From Desulfofustis sp. (GTDB lineage: Bacteria > Desulfobacterota > Desulfobulbia > Desulfobulbales > Desulfocapsaceae): a stretch of DNA of 38,555 nt. Below the pieces are notes generated by a model that was not told the origin of the DNA, ran no database searches, and saw only the letters and a program-made list of their open reading frames with translations. The position numbers and the translations under genes were made by a program. The DNA is taken from contig JABDQA010000097.1 in assembly GCA_013042475.1 (NCBI GenBank), positions 1 through 38,555 on the forward strand, written 5' to 3'. Below are positions 32,050-38,555 of the stretch, one piece after another. Positions within the stretch are counted from its first letter, which is position 1. Every line of letters begins with the position of its first letter.

Positions 32050-32084
32050 ACCGGGGGGTGACTGCAGGTGCAGTGCCCTCCGGT
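32050..32084 (+). terminator. Intra-operon hairpin after the TRAP binding-protein gene
   Basis: ACCGGGGGGTGACTGCA (32050-32066) pairs with TGCAGTGCCCTCCGGT (32069-32084) with a two-base loop and a few mismatches in the middle, followed by TCTTTA. It lies 28 bases after the binding-protein stop and 35 bases before the small permease start. It is likely a partial terminator or 3'-end stabiliser that gives excess binding protein over permease. Confidence 0.6.
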
Positions 32085-32118
32085 TCTTTATGTGTGAAAT
32101 CGATTTAAGGACACGAGC

Positions 32119-32778
32119 ATGAATTCTTTTCTCAATTTTGTCGATCGGTTTACGGCCTGGGTAGGGAAATCCTTTGCCTGGTGCATTTTAATTCTGTGCC
32201 TAGCAACGACCTATGAGGTGTTCGTGCGCTACGTTCTGCGTTCACCTACTTCCTGGGCTTTCGATATCAGTTATATCATGTATGGGACTCTGTTCATGAT
32301 GGCTGGAGGTTATGCCCTCTCGCGCAACGCCCATGTGCGCGGCGACTTCGTCTATCGGCTCTGGCCGCCGCGGATACAGGCGGGAATTGAGCTGACCCTC
32401 TATTTTCTGTTTTTCTATCCTGGAGTACTGGCGTTGATTTATGCCGGATTCAATTATGCTGGTGAATCATGGAGCTACATGCCATACGGTTTTGAAGGTC
32501 CGCGTGGTGAGATCAGCATCAACAGCCCGGCTGGAGTACCGGTTTCTCCGCTCAAGACAATTCTTCCTGTGGCAGCAACGGTACTGCTGATTCAGGGCAT
32601 TGCTGAGACAATCCGCTGTATACTCTGTCTGAAAAATGGTGCCTGGCCGCAACGTCTGCACGACGTCGAAGAGATGGATAAGGTTCTGCAAGAACAGCAT
32701 CAGCGTGAGTTGGCCGAACAGCAGAGCACAGAAACAGCTGAACCGGTGACCACTGGAAAGCAGGAGGGCGCGAAATGA
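32119..32778 (+). CDS. TRAP transporter small permease subunit (DctQ family)
   Basis: A 219-residue inner-membrane protein with four hydrophobic segments (about 17-37, 52-70, 92-115 and 135-160) and the family motif EVFVRYVLRSPTSWAFDISY near residues 34-53. A polar Glu/Gln-rich C-terminal tail of about 45 residues follows the last helix, longer than in minimal DctQ proteins. It supports the large permease in sodium-coupled uptake. AAGGA lies eight bases before the ATG, and the gene overlaps the large permease gene by four bases, so they are translationally coupled. Confidence 0.9.
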   Translation: MNSFLNFVDRFTAWVGKSFAWCILILCLATTYEVFVRYVLRSPTSWAFDISYIMYGTLFMMAGGYALSRNAHVRGDFVYRLWPPRIQAGIELTLYFLFFYPGVLALIYAGFNYAGESWSYMPYGFEGPRGEISINSPAGVPVSPLKTILPVAATVLLIQGIAETIRCILCLKNGAWPQRLHDVEEMDKVLQEQHQRELAEQQSTETAEPVTTGKQEGAK

Positions 32779-34130
32779 CAGATCCGCAAGTTGCGATGTT
32801 GATGATGGGGTCTTTCGTGGCCTCAATTTTGCTCGGATTTCCAATCTGTTTTACGCTGGTGGCTATGGGAGTTGGATTTGGGTACTACGCTTATGCTCCA
32901 CCAAACTGGTTTGAACATCCCCTCCAGAATCAGATCTTCGACCTGCTAGTTAACCAAACTTACTCGGTCATGATCAATGACGTGCTGGTGGCAGTGCCGC
33001 TTTTTCTCTTTATGGGTTATATCGTCGAGCGGGCCAATATCGTCGAGCGTCTTTTCTACAGCCTGAATATAGCCGCCCGATTCGTACCGGGTGCGATGGC
33101 GGTAGCCGCCCTGATGACCTGCGCCATTTTCGCCACTGCGGTCGGCATCGTTGGCGCCGTCGTCACCCTAATGGGGCTGCTGGCCTTCCCAGCTTTGCTC
33201 AAAGCTGGATACGATGAAAAATTATCGGCTGGTGTGGTTTGTGCGGGAGGGTGTCTCGGCATACTCATCCCACCATCCATCATGCTAATCGTTTACGGTG
33301 CCATTTCAGGCGTCTCGGTGGTGCGTCTCTACGCCGGTGCATTGCTCCCAGGTTTTTTGTTGGCTGGGCTTTATATCATTTACGTTATAATCAGGGCGAA
33401 ACTGAACCCTAAATTGGCGCCGAAACCGCCAAAGGAGCAAACCGATATTCCAAACAAGGAATTGCTTATCATGCTCCTCACTTCGGTCTTTCCACTGACA
33501 ATCCTGATTCTGGCGGTACTTGGCTCGATCCTTTTCGGTCTGGCGACACCTTCTGAGGCAGCCTCAGTGGGTGCTTTCGGAAGTATCATACTTGCCGCTA
33601 GTTACAAAGAGCTGACCTGGAAACGGCTACGCGACTCAGTTTATTTGACCACTCGGACCTCGGCCATGGTCTGCTGGCTGTTTGTCGGTTCCTGGACCTT
33701 TTCCTCGGTATTTTCCTATCTAGGAGGGCATCATGTCATCGAAGAGTTCGTAATAGGCCTGAACCTAGCGCCGGTGGCATTTCTGATATTGGCCCAGGTA
33801 ATTATCTTCCTGCTGGGCTGGCCGCTGGAGTGGAGCGAGATAATAATAATTTTCGTGCCAATTTTCCTACCGTTACTCGATACCTTCAACATCGATCCGC
33901 TGTTTTTCGGAATCCTGGTGGCCTATAACCTGCAGACCTCGTTTCTGACGCCGCCAATGGCAATGTCCTGTTACTATCTAAAAGGTATTGCTCCACCACA
34001 CATCCAGCTGACTACTATTTTCAAGGGTTCAATGCCGTTTCTGGCCATGGTGCTGCTGGCTATGGTGATCCTCTATAATTTCCCGTTTATCACCACCTGG
34101 CTTCCGGGTCTGGTTTACGGTGTTCACTAA
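32775..34130 (+). CDS. TRAP transporter large permease subunit (DctM family)
   Basis: A 451-residue polytopic membrane protein of the DctM/IT superfamily with about 11-12 hydrophobic segments. Typical motifs: VPLFLFMGYIVERANI, the glycine-rich CAGGCLGILIPPSIMLIVYG (around 156-175), LFGLATPSEAASVGAFGS and FLTPPMAMSCYYLKG. It forms the transport channel for uptake driven by a sodium or proton gradient. It overlaps the small permease gene by four bases and ends 32 bases before the amidase gene, so the amidase belongs to the same transcript. Confidence 0.93.
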   Translation: MTDPQVAMLMMGSFVASILLGFPICFTLVAMGVGFGYYAYAPPNWFEHPLQNQIFDLLVNQTYSVMINDVLVAVPLFLFMGYIVERANIVERLFYSLNIAARFVPGAMAVAALMTCAIFATAVGIVGAVVTLMGLLAFPALLKAGYDEKLSAGVVCAGGCLGILIPPSIMLIVYGAISGVSVVRLYAGALLPGFLLAGLYIIYVIIRAKLNPKLAPKPPKEQTDIPNKELLIMLLTSVFPLTILILAVLGSILFGLATPSEAASVGAFGSIILAASYKELTWKRLRDSVYLTTRTSAMVCWLFVGSWTFSSVFSYLGGHHVIEEFVIGLNLAPVAFLILAQVIIFLLGWPLEWSEIIIIFVPIFLPLLDTFNIDPLFFGILVAYNLQTSFLTPPMAMSCYYLKGIAPPHIQLTTIFKGSMPFLAMVLLAMVILYNFPFITTWLPGLVYGVH

Positions 34131-34162
34131 AGGGAATTTAAGAGACAATTGCAGGGGAGGAT

Positions 34163-35491
34163 ATGGAACTTGCTTTAATTGGCGCGACGGAGGCAGCTGA
34201 ACAGATTCGTGGTGGATTAATCAGCTCCGAGGATTTGATTTCAGCCTGCCTGAAACAGATTGAGCGTTTGGAGGACCAGGTCGGTGCTTGGGCCCATTTG
34301 GATACTGATTTTGCGTTGCAACAAGCCAGGACGGCTGATAGGGCCATGCAGGAGGGGCAGCCGCTTGGCTCCCTGCATGGAGTGCCGGTAGGCATCAAGG
34401 ACATTATTGATACCAAGGATATACTCACCGAAGATGGGACAGTCCTGCACCGAGGGCGTCAGCCAGAGCGGGATGCTACAATTGTTGCAAGGCTGCGTGA
34501 GGCTGGCGCGATAATTATGGGCAAAACGGTAACCACCGAACTGGCCGTGTATGCCCCGGGAAAAACCAAAAACCCCCATGATCTCAGCCGCACGCCCGGT
34601 GGATCATCCAGCGGCTCGGCGGCTGCCGTCGCAGCAGGAATGATACCGTTGGCCATAGGCACCCAGACCAACGGCTCGGTGATCAGGCCGGCCTCTTTCT
34701 GCGGCGTTTATGGATACAAGCCGACCTTTGGGCTTATCTCGAGGCATCTCATACTGCAGCAGTCTAGTCCACTCGATCAGGTCGGCATCTTTTCACGCAG
34801 CATAGAGGACAGCGCCCTTATTGCCGAGGCTCTGATTGGCCATGACAGCCATGACCCGGATACCAGGATGCACGCCAAACTACCCCTGGTCAGTGTTCAG
34901 GGTGAAGAACCGCCGGTACCGCCTCGATTGGCGTATGTCAGGAGTCCGGTGTGGGACCAGGCCGAGAGCGATACCCAGGTTGCCTTTGACGAATTGGCGA
35001 TGGAGTTGGGCGACTCTGTGAAGGAGTTCGAATTGCCCGAGCCGTTCGACGATATACATGAACTGCACCGGCTCATAATGGAGGCCGACCTGGCGCGAAG
35101 TTTCGAGCGTGAGTACCGCGATGGCAAGGATCAACTCAGCAGCATTCTACAGGAGATGATCGAACGGGGAAAAACTGTGACAGCTGTCGATTACAACAAT
35201 AGCATTAGCCGCAGGGCTGAACTTTATCCCGGTTTCGATCGTCTTTTTGAATGGCATGATGCGATATTGACCCCGGCGACTGTCGGTGAGGCACCAATTG
35301 GCCTAGAATCTACCGGAAATCCAGCCTTTTGCACGATCTGGACTTACTTCGGTATGCCGGCCATCACCCTTCCTTTGCTTCAGGGAGCAGCTGGCATGCC
35401 GCTCGGCGTGCAGCTGGTTGGTCCCCGCGGTGATGATGCCAGGCTTCTGCGGACTGCCCGCTGGCTGGTAAATATGTTATCGGAAACCTGA
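34163..35491 (+). CDS. Amidase (amidase-signature family)
   Basis: A 442-residue amidase-signature hydrolase. The Ser-cisSer-Lys triad is visible: Lys79 in GVPVGIKD, the cis-Ser in TPGGSSSGSAAAVAAG (148-150) and nucleophile Ser172 in GTQTNGSVIRPAS. It cleaves a C-N amide bond in the cytosol, releasing ammonia or an amine. It is not GatA, because no GatB or GatC lies nearby and length and context differ. GGGGAGG precedes the ATG. Its place directly after the TRAP permease suggests that the imported compound, or an early product of it, is an amide (including ureido or carbamoyl acids). The exact substrate is unknown. Confidence 0.9.
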   Translation: MELALIGATEAAEQIRGGLISSEDLISACLKQIERLEDQVGAWAHLDTDFALQQARTADRAMQEGQPLGSLHGVPVGIKDIIDTKDILTEDGTVLHRGRQPERDATIVARLREAGAIIMGKTVTTELAVYAPGKTKNPHDLSRTPGGSSSGSAAAVAAGMIPLAIGTQTNGSVIRPASFCGVYGYKPTFGLISRHLILQQSSPLDQVGIFSRSIEDSALIAEALIGHDSHDPDTRMHAKLPLVSVQGEEPPVPPRLAYVRSPVWDQAESDTQVAFDELAMELGDSVKEFELPEPFDDIHELHRLIMEADLARSFEREYRDGKDQLSSILQEMIERGKTVTAVDYNNSISRRAELYPGFDRLFEWHDAILTPATVGEAPIGLESTGNPAFCTIWTYFGMPAITLPLLQGAAGMPLGVQLVGPRGDDARLLRTARWLVNMLSET

Positions 35492-35548
35492 ACAGGCTGA
35501 GATCGGTTTAAAAAGCAAATAATAACCAGGCAAGGAGCAACAGAAGCG

Positions 35549-35719
35549 ATGAGTAATAAAATTACTGGGGGAATAGCGGTACTAATGGCATTGGTGTACC
35601 TGCTTTATTATGCCATCAGACTCAAGACGCCCGTACTCTGGATCATAATCGTTGTAAACTTATCAGCCCTGCTCTACGACTATTACACGTCGATCAAGGA
35701 AGGCGAGGATCATATCTGA
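35549..35719 (+). CDS. Small membrane protein (56 aa) in the TRAP cluster, unknown function
   Basis: ATG at 35549 with AAGGAG 11 bases upstream opens a 56-codon frame. It contains a first hydrophobic stretch (GIAVLMALVYLLYYAI, about 8-23), a short basic turn (RLKTP) and a second one (VLWIIIVVNLSALL, about 29-42), then a polar tail (YTSIKEGEDHI). It looks like a two-span membrane protein. It lies 57 bases after the amidase and 78 bases before the dehydrogenase on the same strand, so it is likely part of this operon. Function unknown. Confidence 0.6.
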   Translation: MSNKITGGIAVLMALVYLLYYAIRLKTPVLWIIIVVNLSALLYDYYTSIKEGEDHI

Positions 35720-35797
35720 TACATCTCGGCCTGCGAGCAGGGGGCGTCGATTCAGAGAAACAAGCGGGCACCACTATTCGATTGCGGAGGATCTAAT

Positions 35798-36757
35798 ATG
35801 AAACCGGTTATCTTGGTAACCAGAAAACTTCCCGAAGCAGTGGAAGAACGTCTGCAGCGAGATTACCAACCTATTCTCAATCCTACCGATACTCTCTATT
35901 CAAGTGAAGACATCATCAAGATGGCTGAAGAAGCCGATGCAATTCTGCCATGCCACACAGAGAAATTCACCGCCGAGGTAATTGAGCGACTGCCAGAAAG
36001 AATTAAAGCGATCGCGAATTTTTCAGTGGGCTACGATCATGTCGATGTTGAGGCTGCAAGAAAACGCGGGCTCATAGTCACTAACACCCCGGACGTGCTC
36101 TCCGACGCAACTGCTGAGCTGACCATGATGCTGATGCTGGGTGCCGCCAGAAGGGCAAGTGAGGGGGAGAAACTAGTAAGAACCAGAGAGTGGAGAGACT
36201 GGAGTCCGAGTTTTATGGTGGGCCTTCAGGTCACTGGTAAACGACTTGGCATAGTCGGTTTTGGTCGGGTGGGACAGGTTGTAGCTAGGCGGGCCCGGGC
36301 TTTTGATATGACCATCCATTACCACAACAGAAACAGAGTTGACCCGAAACTCGAACAAGGCGCAACCTACCATGACTCGGTCGAGGCACTGATGCCGCAT
36401 TGCGATTTTCTGGCTCTCCATTGCGTGGCCTCGCCAGAAACCTCCGGGCTGCTGAATAGGGAGCGTATCGAACTGCTGCCGGACGGCGCTGTTGTCGTCA
36501 ATGCCAGCAGGGGCGCAGTCATTGATGACGAAGCTCTGATCGAGGCACTGAAGTCGGGCAAATTATATGCGGCCGGGCTTGATGTTTTCAATAACGAGCC
36601 GGAGATTAATCCTACCTACCGCGAGCTCGACAATGTGTTCCTGATGCCGCACATCGGCAGCGCCACCAGAGAAACCCGGGATGCGATGGGATTTCGAGCA
36701 TTGGACAATCTCGATGCCATATTTAGTGGTAGGGAGCCTGGGGACCGGGTCGCCTAG
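35798..36757 (+). CDS. D-2-hydroxyacid dehydrogenase (glyoxylate/hydroxypyruvate reductase type)
   Basis: A 319-residue NAD(P)-dependent dehydrogenase of the D-isomer family, close to GyaR/GRHPR. The nucleotide-binding glycine motif is GFGRVG (154-159). The catalytic residues are Arg238 (NASRGAVID), Glu267 (NNEPEI) and His285 (MPHIGSAT), the latter two forming the charge relay. It reduces 2-keto acids such as glyoxylate or hydroxypyruvate, or oxidises the matching D-hydroxyacids. GGAGG lies eight bases before the ATG. As the last gene of the TRAP-amidase cluster it probably handles the 2-keto or 2-hydroxy acid left after amide cleavage. Confidence 0.92.
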   Translation: MKPVILVTRKLPEAVEERLQRDYQPILNPTDTLYSSEDIIKMAEEADAILPCHTEKFTAEVIERLPERIKAIANFSVGYDHVDVEAARKRGLIVTNTPDVLSDATAELTMMLMLGAARRASEGEKLVRTREWRDWSPSFMVGLQVTGKRLGIVGFGRVGQVVARRARAFDMTIHYHNRNRVDPKLEQGATYHDSVEALMPHCDFLALHCVASPETSGLLNRERIELLPDGAVVVNASRGAVIDDEALIEALKSGKLYAAGLDVFNNEPEINPTYRELDNVFLMPHIGSATRETRDAMGFRALDNLDAIFSGREPGDRVA

Positions 36758-36772
36758 CTCACTGCAAGATAT

Positions 36773-36908
36773 TCCCCCTGTAGATTCATCCATTTATGAA
36801 TATTTACGACCTATTCCTCAAGAATGTGAGGAGCTACGCGAATCGTTAGAGGAGGCAATTGATGGTCATGAATTAGGTAAGCTTACAATCATCGAGCTTA
36901 AAGTTTCA
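36773..36908 (+). pseudogene. Coding fragment on plus strand, family not recognised
   Basis: One frame reads strongly protein-like sequence immediately after the dehydrogenase gene: PPVDSSIYEYLRPIPQECEE, continuing LRESLEEAIDGHELGKL and then TIIELKVS. After about 36908 the frame turns into unlikely composition. There is no start codon of its own. It is probably the internal or C-terminal piece of a lost gene. Family not recognised. Confidence 0.3.
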
Positions 36909-37178
36909 GCTCGTTGTTTCCCCAATATCCCTTCTTGTCCTTCCCAGTAAAATGATTCATGAGCCTTTCCTAAATGATCCTTATATCCTTCTTGTTTAAA
37001 GTGTTTCTCTAAATATTGAATAATTATTGGTCTTATTTCAGTTTGTATATGAACTTCACTCTTTCCTTCTGGGTTGTTCCTAAATTGTGGATGATTTACT
37101 ATGAATTTGTGAAGATCTTCTATGAATCTGGTTAACTTTGCGGATTTCTTCTTCAAGTTGTTCTCCCAAAGCCGATTT
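36866..37178 (-). pseudogene. Truncated N-terminal gene fragment, possibly nuclease-like
   Basis: A minus-strand frame without ATG (earliest start would be TTG at 37156, no ribosome binding site). It reads TRFIEDLHKFIVNHPQFRNN, then VHIQTEIRPIIIQYLEKHF and SFYWEGQEG, and then runs into the antisense of the neighbouring plus-strand fragment before a stop at 36866. The charged helical start and the SFYWEGQEG segment recall uncharacterised restriction-nuclease-like proteins, but I cannot confirm this. It is best read as the 5' part of a broken gene. Confidence 0.35.
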
Positions 37179-37302
37179 GTTAGTTAGTCAATAGTTTTGT
37201 TTGCAACTACCTGATGTGCTAATGCTCGTCCCTCTCGTTAGAAAAATTGTCGGTAAACTTGTTGAATAAAGTGGACTCACAATGAAGATAAACAGGAAAC
37301 AA

Positions 37303-38145
37303 TCAGAAGACCTTCATTACGATTACACCAATTGTCACTGTAAATATTGATGCGTATCTCAAGCGAGTAAACGGTTCTTTCAACAAGAAGGCTGCGATGA
37401 TCGCCGCAAAAACCACGGACGTTTCCCGAAGAGCGGCAACCAGAGCTATCGGTGCATGCGTCATTGCCCAGAGCACCAGGCTGTAAGCTGCCAAACTGCA
37501 CCCTCCTCCAAGAAGGCCAATATGCCAGCCTGTTTTGATACTCTTGCACATTTCCCTTTTATGAACAGCAAATGAGATACCCAGCAATAGTATGGCGGTC
37601 ATCAGGAACATCCACCCCGTATAACTCAGTGCATACCCGGAAAGTCTTACCCCTTGACCATCAATCAGGGTATAGGCCACGATAACGCCAGCATTTGCCA
37701 GAGCAAACATCGTGGACGAGACATCAAAAGTTCCGAAACGCAGCGAGTCACCAGTTAAGGCGAGTATCCCGCAGGAAATAAGCAGAACACCTATCCAGCC
37801 GCCCATTGAAGGAAATTCTTTGATCAATAATGCTGCGGCAATCATTGCTAGTACCGGAGCGACCCCCCTCATCAAAGGGTAGATTAGACTGAGTTGTCCG
37901 CTACGGTAGGAAAGCGCAACAAGGGTAAAATAGACCACGTGTATCAACACAGACACCGCCAAATACGGCCAGCTCTCAACAGCGGGTAAGGGAATTATCG
38001 GCAAAAAGAAGAGTGTCCAGACAGCCGCTCCTAGAACTATCAGAACAGTATCATGATATTTATTATAAGAAGCACGAATAAGCGCATTCCAGCTGGCATG
38101 AAGCGCAGCAGAAAATAGTACGATTATCATGACTTCAAGCGACAA
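37303..38145 (-). CDS. DMT superfamily (EamA) transporter
   Basis: A 280-residue membrane protein with ten hydrophobic segments arranged as two EamA repeats (about 3-130 and 145-278). Typical features are ALHASWNALIRAS in helix 1, SYRSGQLSLIYPLMRG before helix 4, and ALRETSVVFAAIIAAFLLKEP in the second repeat. Such proteins export or exchange amino acids, nucleobases or other metabolites. The start is TTG at 38145: AGGGAG lies seven bases upstream, whereas the next in-frame ATG (38130) is 22 bases from it. No partner gene is visible on this strand. Confidence 0.88.
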   Translation of the reverse strand: MSLEVMIIVLFSAALHASWNALIRASYNKYHDTVLIVLGAAVWTLFFLPIIPLPAVESWPYLAVSVLIHVVYFTLVALSYRSGQLSLIYPLMRGVAPVLAMIAAALLIKEFPSMGGWIGVLLISCGILALTGDSLRFGTFDVSSTMFALANAGVIVAYTLIDGQGVRLSGYALSYTGWMFLMTAILLLGISFAVHKREMCKSIKTGWHIGLLGGGCSLAAYSLVLWAMTHAPIALVAALRETSVVFAAIIAAFLLKEPFTRLRYASIFTVTIGVIVMKVF

Positions 38146-38441
38146 TGTTTATCTCCCTTTTTCGGAAGTTACAAATATTCGTTAGGGGTTTCAAACCGGA
38201 GAAATTTCCATCGGCAACCATAATCGTATTGTATGTGATGCACATCAATTTTCTCCTGAGCAGGAAGGGTAAGCTACTGGTAGAGGCGAATTGACCTGTT
38301 TTTTAAATAAGTTACGGGGAACCCCTCCAATGCAATTCAAGAGGCTGGTATTGGCACGGTTAACCCTTTAAGAAATTTATATTGATCTTGATTCTGTTTA
38401 TTTTCGATAGGACGTTGACCATTTGACACCCCAGGAACCCC
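38146..38441. other. Intergenic region upstream of DMT transporter
   Basis: Nearly 300 bases holding the presumed divergent promoters of the DMT transporter (minus) and the possible partial gene at the window end (plus). I see no hairpin, repeat or coding remnant that stands out. Confidence 0.35.
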
Positions 38442-38555
38442 ATGTCAAAGAAATCACCACGGTACTGGGTTGGATTCTTGTCTGATGACGACACTTTTAT
38501 GGTACTGCCAAAATCGACACGAAAACTGCATCCCTTCAGTTCTCAGATATTAACC
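38442..38555 (+). CDS. Possible partial gene running off the window end
   Basis: ATG at 38442 with AGGAA four bases upstream opens a frame with no stop to the end of the window (38 codons): SKKSPRYWVGFLSDDDTF, then MVLPKSTRKLHPFSSQIL. The composition is protein-like, but the family is not recognised and the stretch is short enough to be open by chance. Confidence 0.3.
   Translation, partial: MSKKSPRYWVGFLSDDDTFMVLPKSTRKLHPFSSQILT

Larger units (their letters stand above)
36758..37302. other. AT-rich region with gene fragments, no intact gene
   Basis: About 545 bases, more AT-rich than the flanking genes. It contains a plus-strand fragment (36773 to about 36908) and a minus-strand fragment (about 36866-37178), described separately. 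Neither has a start codon with a ribosome binding site. Confidence 0.5.

Overview
The window looks like chromosomal DNA from an anaerobic, probably sulfate-reducing member of the Desulfobacterota (Desulfobulbales/Desulfobacterales type). This is inferred from gene content: a branched-chain-amino-acid-type ABC cassette with a built-in acyl-CoA ligase, GAF-PAS-LuxR regulators, a corrinoid protein with an MtaA-type methyltransferase, thiolase/DUF35 proteins, a TRAP transporter and an encapsulin loaded with hemerythrin. No rRNA, tRNA, CRISPR array, insertion sequence or phage gene was seen.

Layout. 0.3-2.4 kb (minus): a Ser/Thr kinase with a C-terminal DUF1566/Lcl domain, then a metallophosphoesterase. 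2.4-4.2 kb: gene-poor DNA with a 54-residue membrane protein (3409-3573), a frameshifted DUF4242 pseudogene (3895 to about 4135) and weaker coding debris. 4.2-5.6 kb (minus): encapsulin shell and hemerythrin cargo with a C-terminal loading peptide. 5.6-6.5 kb: a 42-residue membrane protein in otherwise empty DNA. 6.5-8.5 kb: a convergent FlK-like acyl-CoA thioesterase and an AMP-forming acyl-CoA ligase. 8.7-16.3 kb (minus): livG, acyl-CoA ligase, livH, livM, livK, livF and uspA, with large hairpins on both sides of livK. 16.7-18.3 kb (minus): a GAF-PAS-LuxR regulator upstream of that operon.

18.5-23.0 kb (plus, visibly more GC-rich): a CoA-transferase pseudogene with an internal deletion, an XRE-cupin regulator, acetoacetyl-CoA synthetase and isovaleryl-CoA dehydrogenase. 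This is a small leucine/isovalerate and ketone-body module that ends at a 12-bp-stem terminator. 23.2-26.5 kb (minus): two translationally coupled thiolase-fold proteins, both lacking the thiolase nucleophile and His motifs; the larger is fused to DUF35-like domains without zinc cysteines. Divergent from them (27.0-28.7 kb, plus) lie an MtaA/UroD-type methyltransferase and its corrinoid protein, with no substrate-specific methyltransferase in the window. This divergent pair of operons is the best candidate for an undescribed pathway.

28.9-36.8 kb: a fumarylacetoacetate-hydrolase-family enzyme (minus), then a TRAP transporter (binding protein, small and large permease), an amidase, a 56-residue membrane protein and a D-2-hydroxyacid dehydrogenase (all plus). 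This reads as an uptake-and-catabolism module for an amide- or acid-containing organic solute. 36.8-37.3 kb is AT-rich and holds two unrelated gene fragments in opposite directions. 37.3-38.1 kb (minus) is a DMT/EamA transporter, and the last 114 bases may be the start of another gene.

All functional calls come from reading motifs by eye. Starts were moved from the longest open frame where a Shine-Dalgarno sequence clearly favoured another codon.
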